NCBI GenBank assembly: GCA_030147325.1
Contig: JASLAA010000084.1
Span: forward strand, 1 to 7,373
Source: Arthrobacter sp.
GTDB lineage: Bacteria; Actinomycetota; Actinomycetes; Actinomycetales; Micrococcaceae
Length of the DNA stretch: 7,373 nucleotides
Direction of reading: 5' to 3'
Part shown: positions 1 through 5,944 of the stretch, one piece after another
Position numbering within the stretch: the first letter of the stretch is position 1
Layout of the letters: each line of letters opens with the position of its first letter
Program-made: the position numbers and the translations under genes
The notes under the pieces: model-generated
What the model was told of the DNA's origin: nothing
Databases searched by the model: none
What the model saw: only the letters and a program-made list of their open reading frames with translations

Positions 1-1512
1 ATCAAGCCCGCCTCACAGGCACGCCGCTCCGGCTCCGTCATGGTGGAGGCGCTGTGGTCGGCGGGCGTGCCGCGTGAGGTCCTGCGCCTCGTGCAGGTCG
101 AGGAGGGCGACCTCGGACGCCGGCTCATCTCGGATCCCCGGGCGGACCGCGTCATCCTGACCGGCGGCTACGAGACGGCTGAGCTGTTCCGCTCCTTCCG
201 GACCGATCTGCCGCTGCTCGCCGAGACCTCCGGCAAGAACGCGATCATCGTGACCCCGAGCGCGGACCTCGACCTCGCCGCGCGGGACGTCGCCCAGTCC
301 GCCTTCGGGCATGCGGGGCAGAAGTGCTCGGCCGCCTCCCTGGTGATCCTCGTGGGCAGCGTGGGCACATCGCGGCGGTTCCGCAACCAGCTCCTCGACG
401 CCGTCCGCTCCCTGAGGGTGGGGTACCCGACCGATCCCACGACCCAGCTGGGTCCGGTCATCGAGCCCGCCGCGGGCAAGCTCCTCGACGGCCTCACGAC
501 GCTCGGCGACGGCGAGTCCTGGCTGGTGCAGCCCGAGCAGCTGGACGAGACGGGACGCCTGTGGAGTCCGGGTGTCCGCGACGGCGTCAAGCGCGGCTCG
601 ACCTTCCACCTCACCGAGTACTTCGGACCGATCCTCGGCATCATGACAGCAGCGACACTCGACGAAGCGATCCGCCTGCAGAACGACATCGACTACGGAC
701 TGACCTCCGGCATCCACTCGCTGGACAGCCGGGAGATCGCGAGCTGGCTCGACGGCATCCAGGCCGGCAACCTGTACATCAACCGGGGCATCACGGGCGC
801 GATCGTGCAGCGCCAGCCCTTCGGCGGCTGGAAGAAATCAGCCGTCGGCGCGGGAACCAAGGCAGGCGGACCCAACTACCTCGTGGGCCTCGGTTCCTGG
901 TCCTCACAGGCCTCCACGGCGGAGGACGCGCCCCTGACCGCCGTCGCGCCCCTGCTGTCGGCGGCCCGCGCTGCCCTGCCGGAGAGCGACATGGCCCGGC
1001 TGGAGCGCGCCGCCGCTTCGGACGCCTCTGCCTGGAACGGCGAGTTCGGCCGCGTGAAGGACGTCTCGGCCCTCACGTCCGAGCGGAACCTCTTCCGCTA
1101 CGTCCCCCACCCCGTGACGGTCCGGCTGGCCGAGGGCGCCCCGGTGTCCGACCTCGTCCGTGTCCTCCTCGCAGCGCGGGCCGCCCGCGCTGCGGTGACG
1201 GTCTCGAGCGCGGTCGACCTGCCGGCCGCACTCCGCACCGTCATGGAGCACGTCGGGCCGCTGACCGTGGAGGACGACCACGCCTGGCTTGCCCGTGCCT
1301 CCGCGTCGACTGCCGGGCGCATCCGGCTGATCGGTGGTGACGCAGCCGATCTCGCCACCGCGACGGCTGGACGACCGGACCTCGCCGTCTACGCGCAGCC
1401 GGTGACCGAAGCGGGTCGCCTGGAAGTGCTTCCGTTCCTGCAGGAGCAGTCGATCAGCATCACGGCGCACCGCTTCGGGACACCGAGCGGGCTGACCGAG
1501 GGCGTCATCTAG
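1..1512 (+). CDS. putA: Bifunctional proline dehydrogenase / L-glutamate gamma-semialdehyde dehydrogenase (PutA), 3' part
   Basis: The reading frame is open from base 1 and ends at TAG (1510-1512), giving 503 visible residues. The true start lies outside the window, and the ATG at 40 is internal. What is visible is most of the aldehyde dehydrogenase half plus a C-terminal extension. It opens with KPA (residues 2-4), a conserved ALDH cofactor-site motif. The general-base Glu is in LAETSGKN (E75), the catalytic Cys in GQKCSAAS (C109), the EYFGP motif is at 206-210, and the segment NRGITGAIVQRQPFGGWKKS (261-280) is a signature of P5C dehydrogenases. These enzymes oxidise glutamate semialdehyde to glutamate with NAD+. 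In PutA the flavin-dependent proline dehydrogenase domain precedes this half; it is not visible here, so bifunctionality is inferred from the long extension and from actinobacterial relatives. Residues 301-503 match the place of the C-terminal ALDH-superfamily domain of longer PutAs. A stand-alone P5C dehydrogenase (PruA/RocA) is the main alternative, but it would usually end near residue 300. Confidence 0.9.
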   Translation: MKPASQARRSGSVMVEALWSAGVPREVLRLVQVEEGDLGRRLISDPRADRVILTGGYETAELFRSFRTDLPLLAETSGKNAIIVTPSADLDLAARDVAQSAFGHAGQKCSAASLVILVGSVGTSRRFRNQLLDAVRSLRVGYPTDPTTQLGPVIEPAAGKLLDGLTTLGDGESWLVQPEQLDETGRLWSPGVRDGVKRGSTFHLTEYFGPILGIMTAATLDEAIRLQNDIDYGLTSGIHSLDSREIASWLDGIQAGNLYINRGITGAIVQRQPFGGWKKSAVGAGTKAGGPNYLVGLGSWSSQASTAEDAPLTAVAPLLSAARAALPESDMARLERAAASDASAWNGEFGRVKDVSALTSERNLFRYVPHPVTVRLAEGAPVSDLVRVLLAARAARAAVTVSSAVDLPAALRTVMEHVGPLTVEDDHAWLARASASTAGRIRLIGGDAADLATATAGRPDLAVYAQPVTEAGRLEVLPFLQEQSISITAHRFGTPSGLTEGVI

Positions 1513-1513
1513 T

Positions 1514-1547
1514 GCCGGGGAGGCGGCGTCCTCGCCGCCTCCCCGGC
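1514..1547 (+). terminator. Strong GC hairpin terminator of putA
   Basis: A perfect 15-bp stem (1514-1528 with 1533-1547) closes a 4-base TCCT loop and begins two bases after the putA stop codon. No T-tract follows, so it is not a textbook intrinsic terminator. Tail-less hairpins after genes are common in high-GC actinobacteria. It may also protect the mRNA 3' end. It separates putA from the downstream transporter gene. Confidence 0.75.
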
Positions 1548-1610
1548 GCCCGGGGCCGCCCGTCGTTCCGCCACCCCTGACGTTGCCCCGCTGCCGCGCA
1601 CCCCGTTCCT

Positions 1611-1622
1611 GCGGTGTACCGC
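1611..1622. repeat. Short palindrome upstream of the transporter gene (possible operator)
   Basis: GCGGT-GT-ACCGC is a perfect 5-bp inverted repeat with a 2-base centre, placed about 30 bases before the candidate -10 box at 1650. Its location would suit a repressor or activator site. It is short, and such palindromes occur by chance in DNA this GC-rich. No regulator is identified. Confidence 0.2.
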
Positions 1623-1649
1623 CGGGGCGGGCTCCCGGGGTTCCGGCCG

Positions 1650-1655
1650 TAGAAT
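1650..1655 (+). promoter_or_regulatory. Candidate -10 box for the transporter gene
   Basis: TAGAAT fits the TANNNT pattern of actinobacterial sigma-70-type promoters and is the most A/T-rich hexamer in this intergenic stretch. No convincing TTGAC-like -35 box lies 16-18 bases upstream. Transcription from here would give a leader of roughly 65 bases. The call rests on one hexamer only. Confidence 0.25.
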
Positions 1656-1676
1656 GGCGGGCGGAGAACCGGGCCG

Positions 1677-1713
1677 CTTCCGGCACCACTCGCTGCCGCA
1701 GGGCAGCCGGAAG
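1677..1713 (+). promoter_or_regulatory. Leader hairpin that overlaps the transporter's ribosome binding site
   Basis: CTTCCGGC (1677-1684) is the exact reverse complement of GCCGGAAG (1706-1713). A second small stem, CTGCC/GGCAG (1693-1697 with 1702-1706, loop GCAG), is nested inside. The 3' arm contains most of the only plausible Shine-Dalgarno sequence, GGAAGGA (1709-1715), which sits 12 bases before the ATG at 1728. If folded, the structure would hide the ribosome binding site. The inverted repeats are seen directly; a regulatory role is inferred. Confidence 0.4.
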
Positions 1714-1727
1714 GACCGACGCCGCAG

Positions 1728-2783
1728 ATGAGCAGCAGCCGCAGGACGAGCCGGACCGGCAGGACCCGGCTCCGGGCATGGGCTCCTGGTCTGCTGGTCA
1801 TGGCCGTGTGCGTCACGCTGTCCGTGATCCTGGCCGAGCTGCAGGGCGTCGTAGGTGCCCTCGTGATCGCGCTCGCCCTCGGGATCCTGCTCGGGAACTC
1901 CGGCCTCTACGTGGCGCCGCTGCGTCCGGGGATCGGCGCCGGGACCAAACACCTCCTCCGGGGTGGGGTGGTGCTGCTCGGCCTGCAGCTCGCACTGTCG
2001 GACATCCTCGCCCTGGGATCCCAGGTCATCCTGCTGATCGTCGCCTGCGTCACCCTGAGCTTCTACGGGACCCTCTGGCTGGGGCGGCGACTCGGCCTGA
2101 GCCGGGCAGGAGCGCTGCTCATGGCGGCAGGTCTCTCGATCTGCGGGGCCTCGGCCGTCGCCGGGATGCAGGGCGTCGTCGACGCCGAGGACGACGAGGT
2201 GGCCTCCGCCGTCGCGATGGTCACGCTCTACGGGACCCTCATGATCGTGGCGCTTCCCCTCCTGAACAACCTGATCGGACTCGACGCAACGGAGTTCGGT
2301 GTCTGGTCGGGCCTCGCCGTCCACGAAGTGGCGCAGGTCGTGGCGGTCGCGAGCACCGCGGGAGCGACGGCGCTCGCGTCCGCGACGGTGGTCAAGCTGG
2401 GACGCGTCCTCATGCTCGCGCCCGTCGCCGCCGGAACAGGTTTCATGGAACGACGCCGGGCCCACAGCGCCGATCCGTCCGGTCCCGGTACCTCCTCGAA
2501 GGCCGCGCGGCCGACAGGCCGTCCCGCTCCGCTGGTTCCCCTCTTCGTCCTGGGTTTCCTGGCCATGGTGATCGTCCGGTCCCTGGAGATCCTGCCGCTT
2601 CCGGTCCTGGACACCGGCCGGGCGCTCGCCACCATCCTGCTGGCGGCAGGCATGTTCGGTCTCGGAGCAGGCATCGACCTCCGGCGCCTGCTGCGCACGG
2701 GCGGGCGTTTCGCCGTCGTCGGTGCGGTGTCCACGCTGTTCCTCGCGGGCGTGTCCCTCCTGGGCGTGCTCCTGCTGGCGTAA
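1728..2783 (+). CDS. yeiH: YeiH/PSE-family (UPF0324) putative sulfate exporter, integral membrane protein
   Basis: The gene encodes a 351-residue protein of very hydrophobic composition, matching the usual size of the YeiH family (about 350 residues). A short Arg/Ser-rich cytoplasmic tail (1-18) precedes the first membrane segment (about 19-36). Further helices lie near 42-57, 77-92, 97-117, 125-148, 159-179, 192-215, 268-285, 298-314 and 327-350. Family landmarks include GLSICGASA (135-143), AVHEVAQVV (197-205), KLGRVLMLAP (223-232) and GLGAGIDLRRLL (311-322). A hydrophilic loop of about 28 residues (240-267) splits the membrane bundle and looks cytoplasmic. An in-frame TAG at 1650 and the lack of any earlier start codon fix the ATG at 1728. 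The family is annotated as putative sulfate exporters, but substrates are poorly tested and related proteins are simply called uncharacterised. No LysR-type regulator gene is visible beside it. Family membership is secure; substrate is not. Confidence 0.88.
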   Translation: MSSSRRTSRTGRTRLRAWAPGLLVMAVCVTLSVILAELQGVVGALVIALALGILLGNSGLYVAPLRPGIGAGTKHLLRGGVVLLGLQLALSDILALGSQVILLIVACVTLSFYGTLWLGRRLGLSRAGALLMAAGLSICGASAVAGMQGVVDAEDDEVASAVAMVTLYGTLMIVALPLLNNLIGLDATEFGVWSGLAVHEVAQVVAVASTAGATALASATVVKLGRVLMLAPVAAGTGFMERRRAHSADPSGPGTSSKAARPTGRPAPLVPLFVLGFLAMVIVRSLEILPLPVLDTGRALATILLAAGMFGLGAGIDLRRLLRTGGRFAVVGAVSTLFLAGVSLLGVLLLA

Positions 2784-2830
2784 CTTCCCGGCTCTTGTTC
2801 TCCCCACGGATCAACGGCGTCGCCGGGAAG
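2784..2830. terminator. Inverted repeat after the transporter gene (possible bidirectional terminator)
   Basis: CTTCCCGGC (2784-2792) and GCCGGGAAG (2822-2830) form a perfect 9-bp stem around a 29-base loop, starting directly after the TAA stop. The loop is long and no T-tract follows on either strand. A terminator role between converging genes is plausible but unproven. The 3' side can instead form a small CGGC/GCCG hairpin (2815-2825). Confidence 0.4.
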
Positions 2831-2847
2831 CGGTACCTGATGTAGCG

Positions 2848-2921
2848 CCGGCGGCCCTGTCGCAGCGAGCCCGCTGAGCCGCTGGGACCCGTCGCAAGGG
2901 TGTTCCCTGCCGGGCCGCCAG
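2848..2921 (-). terminator. Compound hairpin downstream of ddl (possible operon terminator)
   Basis: Starting about 10 bases past the ddl stop, the - strand transcript can pair 2921-2912 with 2857-2848, giving ten pairs including one G-U. Two smaller hairpins lie inside this outer stem: AGGG/CCCT with a 4-base loop (within 2894-2910), and CAGCG/CGCTG with a 4-base loop (2863-2876). The result is a branched structure. There is no T-tract. A role in ending or stabilising the murA-ddl mRNA is inferred from position. Confidence 0.35.
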
Positions 2922-2930
2922 GGGCGAGCG

Positions 2931-4091
2931 TCAGCGCAGGCCGGTACCGCGGTCGAGGGCCAACCCGATGAGTTCGTCGATCAGCTCGGTGTAGCCGAGG
3001 CCGGACTTCGCCCACATCTGCGGATACATGCTGATGGGTGTGAAGCCGGGCATCGTGTTGATCTCGTTGATGACGAGGCGGCCGTCGGGTGTGTAGAAGA
3101 AATCCACCCTGGACAGGCCCTCGCCGCCGATCGCGTCGAAGGCCTCCCCCGCGAGGCGGCGGACGCGCTCGCTCACCTCGTCGGGAAGCTCCGCCGGGCA
3201 GGACAGTTCGGCGGCGGAGCCGTCGACGTACTTGGCCTCGAAGTCGTACCAGTCGTGATCGCCGGCCTGCATCGCGATCTCCCCCGGCAGCGATGTGCGG
3301 GGACCGTCGAGGCCGCGCCCCTGCAGCACGGCCACCTCGATCTCGCGTCCGTCGATCCCGGCTTCGATGACCACTTTCGGGTCGAACGCGCGGGCGGCCT
3401 CCACGGCGGCGCGGATTCCGTCCACGTCCTCCACGCGGCTGATCCCCATGGAGGAGCCTGCCCGGGCCGGCTTGACGAACAGCGGGAAGCCGAGGGCCGC
3501 GGCACGCAGGATGCTGCCGTCGGCGTCCGAACGCCACTGGCGGTCCGTCACCACTTCGTACGGTCCGACCTCGAGCCCCGCCGAGGCGAACACCACCTTC
3601 ATGTAGTGCTTGTCCATCCCGACGGCGGACGCCAGCACACCGGCACCCACGTACCGCATGTCGGCCAGTTCGAGCATGCCCTGCAGCGTGCCGTCCTCAC
3701 CGAACGGCCCGTGCAGGAGCGGCAGGACGACGTCGACGCCGCCCAAGCTCTCCGGCACCGAGCCGGGTGCGGCCACGAGCAGTTCCTGACCAGGGGTCCC
3801 GTCGACCGCGGTGCCCATCACCACGGCCTGCGAGGTGGCGGTCACCTCGGGCAGCACGTCGGAGCGTAGCGACCAGGCCGAGGGATCAGCGGAGACGAGC
3901 GACCACTGCCCGGACCTGGTGATGCCGACCGGCACGACGTCGTACCGCGAACGGTCGATGGCCTCCAGCACACCGGCAGCGGTCACGCAGCTCACGGAAT
4001 GCTCACTGGACCGCCCGCCGAACAGGACGAGCACGCGCGGCTTGCGGGGAAGGGCTGGCGTCCTGGTGGACGCGGTGGACGCGGTGGTCAC
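2931..4091 (-). CDS. ddl: D-alanine--D-alanine ligase
   Basis: This cytoplasmic ATP-grasp enzyme joins two D-alanines for the peptidoglycan stem peptide. The 386-residue product is close to the usual actinobacterial length. After a Thr/Ser/Pro-rich lead of about 17 residues come GGRSSEHSVS (25-34, with the D-Ala-binding Glu30), HGPFGEDG (127-134), FVKPARAGSSMGIS (205-218, ATP-binding Lys207), SRVDFF (327-332, metal-ligand Asp330) and NEINTMPGFTPISMYP (342-357, metal ligands Glu343 and Asn345). The omega-loop EAKY (285-288) has the Tyr that marks D-Ala-D-Ala rather than D-Ala-D-lactate ligases, so this is not a Van-type enzyme. I chose the GTG at 4091 because it overlaps the gpsA stop as GTGA and because homology begins just after it; a GGAAGG site lies 12 bases upstream (4109-4104). 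The frame stays open farther upstream, to an ATG at 4355, but that stretch is gpsA read in another frame. It is the last gene of the operon. Confidence 0.95.
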   Translation of the reverse strand: MTTASTASTRTPALPRKPRVLVLFGGRSSEHSVSCVTAAGVLEAIDRSRYDVVPVGITRSGQWSLVSADPSAWSLRSDVLPEVTATSQAVVMGTAVDGTPGQELLVAAPGSVPESLGGVDVVLPLLHGPFGEDGTLQGMLELADMRYVGAGVLASAVGMDKHYMKVVFASAGLEVGPYEVVTDRQWRSDADGSILRAAALGFPLFVKPARAGSSMGISRVEDVDGIRAAVEAARAFDPKVVIEAGIDGREIEVAVLQGRGLDGPRTSLPGEIAMQAGDHDWYDFEAKYVDGSAAELSCPAELPDEVSERVRRLAGEAFDAIGGEGLSRVDFFYTPDGRLVINEINTMPGFTPISMYPQMWAKSGLGYTELIDELIGLALDRGTGLR

Positions 4092-5158
4092 GGTGCGGGA
4101 TCGCCTTCCGGTTTGAGGTCGCGCGCGAGCAGGCGCGGCCCGAGGTCCTGGACGGACAGTCGTCCCTGCAGGACGGCCACCACGCTCCCGGTGATGGGCA
4201 TATCGACCCCGAGTTTCGTCGCGGAGTCGAGGACGGCCTGGGCGGATTTGATGCCCTCCGCCGTCTGGTTCATGCGGACGGTGACCTGCTCGAGGGTCAG
4301 GCCCTGCCCCAGGAGCTGACCGGCCGTGTGATTGCGGGACAGCGCGGACGAGCACGTGGCGATGAGGTCACCCATGCCGGCGAGCCCGGCCATGGTGTCG
4401 GGCCGGCCACCGAGTGCGACTGCGAGCCGGGTGGTCTCCGCGAGGCCGCGGGTGATGACGGAGGCCTTGGTGTTGTCCCCCATGCGGCGTCCCTCGCAGA
4501 TCCCCACGGCCAGCGCGATGACGTTCTTCACGATGCCGCCGATCTCCACCCCGATGACATCGGTGGACGTGTAGGGCCGGAAATAGGACGCCGTGCACGC
4601 GGCCGCGATCCAGGTGGCGACATCGTGGTCGGGACAGGCGACCACGGACGCCGTCGGCTCCTCACGGGCGATCTCCAGCGCGAGATTCGGGCCGGAGAGG
4701 ACGGCGATCCGCTCCGGGGGAAGCCCGAGCTCCTCGGCGATGACCTCGCTCATCCGTGCATCCGTGCCGACCTCGAGTCCCTTCATGAGGGAGACGACGA
4801 CGGCGTGGCTCGGGATGAGGGGACGCCACGCCGGGAGCTGGGCCCGGAGACTCTGCGCGGGGACGGCCAGCACGACGAGGTCGCTGCCCGCCAGGACGTC
4901 CGCGACGTCTGCCGATGCCGTGACGTTGGCCGGGAGCCGGGTATCACCCAGGTAGCGGGAGTTCCTGTGCTCACGGGTGATCTCGTCCGCGACCTCGGCA
5001 CGCCGGGACCACAGGGCGACCGTCGTGTCCGGCGATGCGTCCGCCAGGACCTTGGCGAAGGTCGTACCCCAGCTTCCGGAGCCGAGTACCGCGATCCTGC
5101 CCGGCGGTCTGCCGTGGGTCGGGCTCGTCTGCGTCGGGTCCGCTCCGTCCGCCGTCAT
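4088..5158 (-). CDS. gpsA: NAD(P)-dependent glycerol-3-phosphate dehydrogenase
   Basis: This cytoplasmic enzyme reduces dihydroxyacetone phosphate to sn-glycerol 3-phosphate, the backbone of phospholipids. The product has 356 residues. An N-terminal Rossmann motif, VLGSGSWGTTFA (24-35), is followed by SLMKGLE (123-129, Lys126), SGPNLALEIA (155-164), GGIVKNVIALAVG (207-219, catalytic Lys211), the continuing family signature GDNTKA (227-232), and GMGDLIATCSSALSRNHTAG (261-280, Asp264, Arg275, Asn276). All match GpsA. The ATG at 5158 overlaps the TGA of the preceding acyltransferase gene as ATGA and has a strong GGAGG at 5169-5165 with 6-base spacing. The first 20 residues are a hydrophilic Thr/Pro/Gly extension before the fold begins, slightly longer than in many homologues. 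The same frame is open upstream to 5887, but that part is plsC in a shifted frame. The gene is probably translated by coupling with its neighbours on both sides. Confidence 0.96.
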   Translation of the reverse strand: MTADGADPTQTSPTHGRPPGRIAVLGSGSWGTTFAKVLADASPDTTVALWSRRAEVADEITREHRNSRYLGDTRLPANVTASADVADVLAGSDLVVLAVPAQSLRAQLPAWRPLIPSHAVVVSLMKGLEVGTDARMSEVIAEELGLPPERIAVLSGPNLALEIAREEPTASVVACPDHDVATWIAAACTASYFRPYTSTDVIGVEIGGIVKNVIALAVGICEGRRMGDNTKASVITRGLAETTRLAVALGGRPDTMAGLAGMGDLIATCSSALSRNHTAGQLLGQGLTLEQVTVRMNQTAEGIKSAQAVLDSATKLGVDMPITGSVVAVLQGRLSVQDLGPRLLARDLKPEGDPAP

Positions 5159-5934
5159 GGGGTACCTCCGACCGGTGGTGCTCCTGGGGTCCCGTCGTCC
5201 CCGGTGCCGACGTCGCCGCCGGCCTGCCGCTTGCGGGCCGGGTCCCAGCGGACCGCGGGCGGCTCCTCGCCCCTCAACTCTCCGAGGAGGACGGTGATCG
5301 CATCGGTGATCCGGTCCGTGGCGGCCTCCAGGGTGGAGCGGGTGAGCGGAGCGTCCCGGAAGTCGCTGAGGTCGACAGGGTCGCCGACGAGTACGCGGGC
5401 GCGCTTGCGCGGCAGGAGGTAGAAGCGCTTCGCGTAGGGCGGGAACACCTCGTGGGCTCCCCACTGGGCGATGGGCACTACCGGTGCACCCGTCTGCAGT
5501 GCGAGGCGGGCCGCCCCCGTCCGGCCCTTCATGGGCCACAGGTCGGGATCCCGGGTGAGGGTGCCCTCCGGGTAGATGATGATCCCGCCGCCGTCCGCGA
5601 GGGCCTCCCGCGCAGCGTCCAGGGAACGGTTCGCTCCGGCCGAGCTGCGCTCGACGGGTACCTGCTTGATGGTGCGCAGGATCCACCCGATCACGGGGAC
5701 CCGGAAGATCGACGCCTTCGCCATGAAGTGGGGCATCACGCCCTGGTTGAAGAGGAAGTGCCCGATGACGACCGGATCGATCTCGGTGACGTGGTTCGGA
5801 CAGACGATCATTCCCGTCCCCCGCGGCAGTTTCTCCTGGCCGTGCCACTCCTTGGCCATCAGGGCGTTCATGACGGGCCTGACCCACAGCCCGAGGAACG
5901 TGAACATGGCACGTGAGCTCCGCGACTCCCCCAT
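5155..5934 (-). CDS. plsC: 1-acyl-sn-glycerol-3-phosphate acyltransferase (PlsC family)
   Basis: The 259-residue protein belongs to the glycerolipid acyltransferase (PlsC) family, which transfers an acyl group to lysophosphatidate to make phosphatidate at the inner membrane face. The catalytic motif NHVTEID (47-53, NHx4D with His48 and Asp53) is intact. It is followed by motif II around KASIFRVPVIG (73-83), the substrate-binding YPEGT (121-125) and PVVPIA (151-156). A weakly hydrophobic N-terminal stretch (about 10-27) may associate with the membrane. The last 40 residues (about 220-259) are hydrophilic and rich in Gly, Pro and charged residues, without a recognisable domain. The start is ATG 5934, with AGGA at 5946-5943 overlapping the murA stop codon and 8 bases of spacing. 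A second ATG at 5907 (residue 10), preceded by GGAG, is a credible alternative. The acyl donor and exact lysolipid are not readable from sequence. The gpsA neighbour supports a phospholipid role. Confidence 0.92.
   Translation of the reverse strand: MGESRSSRAMFTFLGLWVRPVMNALMAKEWHGQEKLPRGTGMIVCPNHVTEIDPVVIGHFLFNQGVMPHFMAKASIFRVPVIGWILRTIKQVPVERSSAGANRSLDAAREALADGGGIIIYPEGTLTRDPDLWPMKGRTGAARLALQTGAPVVPIAQWGAHEVFPPYAKRFYLLPRKRARVLVGDPVDLSDFRDAPLTRSTLEAATDRITDAITVLLGELRGEEPPAVRWDPARKRQAGGDVGTGDDGTPGAPPVGGTP
5165..5169 (-). promoter_or_regulatory. Strong ribosome binding site deciding the gpsA start
   Basis: On the - strand GGAGG (5169-5165) lies 6 bases before ATG 5158, inside the end of the acyltransferase gene. 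Together with the ATGA stop-start overlap it fixes the gpsA start. Confidence 0.75.
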
Positions 5935-5944
5935 CCCGGGAATC

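Noticed and set aside
13..1779. Antisense open frames over putA
   Set aside because: They show no recognisable domain and are typical shadows in high-GC coding DNA.
1509..2807. Long antisense open frame (432 codons) across the whole transporter gene
   Set aside because: Its composition is Arg/Gly/Gln/Asp-rich without domains, and it mirrors the codon bias of the + strand gene. The + strand protein has clear family motifs and membrane segments.
1583..2845. Long + strand frame overlapping the transporter gene in another frame
   Set aside because: It encodes an Arg/Pro/Gly-rich shadow with no motifs; the frame starting at 1728 encodes the recognisable protein.
4092..4355. N-terminal extension of ddl to an upstream ATG at 4355
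   Set aside because: The extra stretch is gpsA sequence in another frame, and the GTGA overlap with homology beginning just after 4091 supports the shorter protein.
4328..5422. Long + strand frame opposite gpsA and the acyltransferase gene
   Set aside because: It is low-complexity and His/Gly/Arg/Asp-rich, whereas both - strand genes have complete catalytic motifs.
5159..5887. Apparent fusion of an upstream domain to GpsA (599-codon open frame)
   Set aside because: The upstream part is plsC read in a shifted frame and has no family motifs; the ATG at 5158 has a strong ribosome binding site.
5035..5916. + strand frame of about 290 codons opposite the acyltransferase gene
   Set aside because: It is a shadow of the PlsC-family coding sequence, with no motif of its own.
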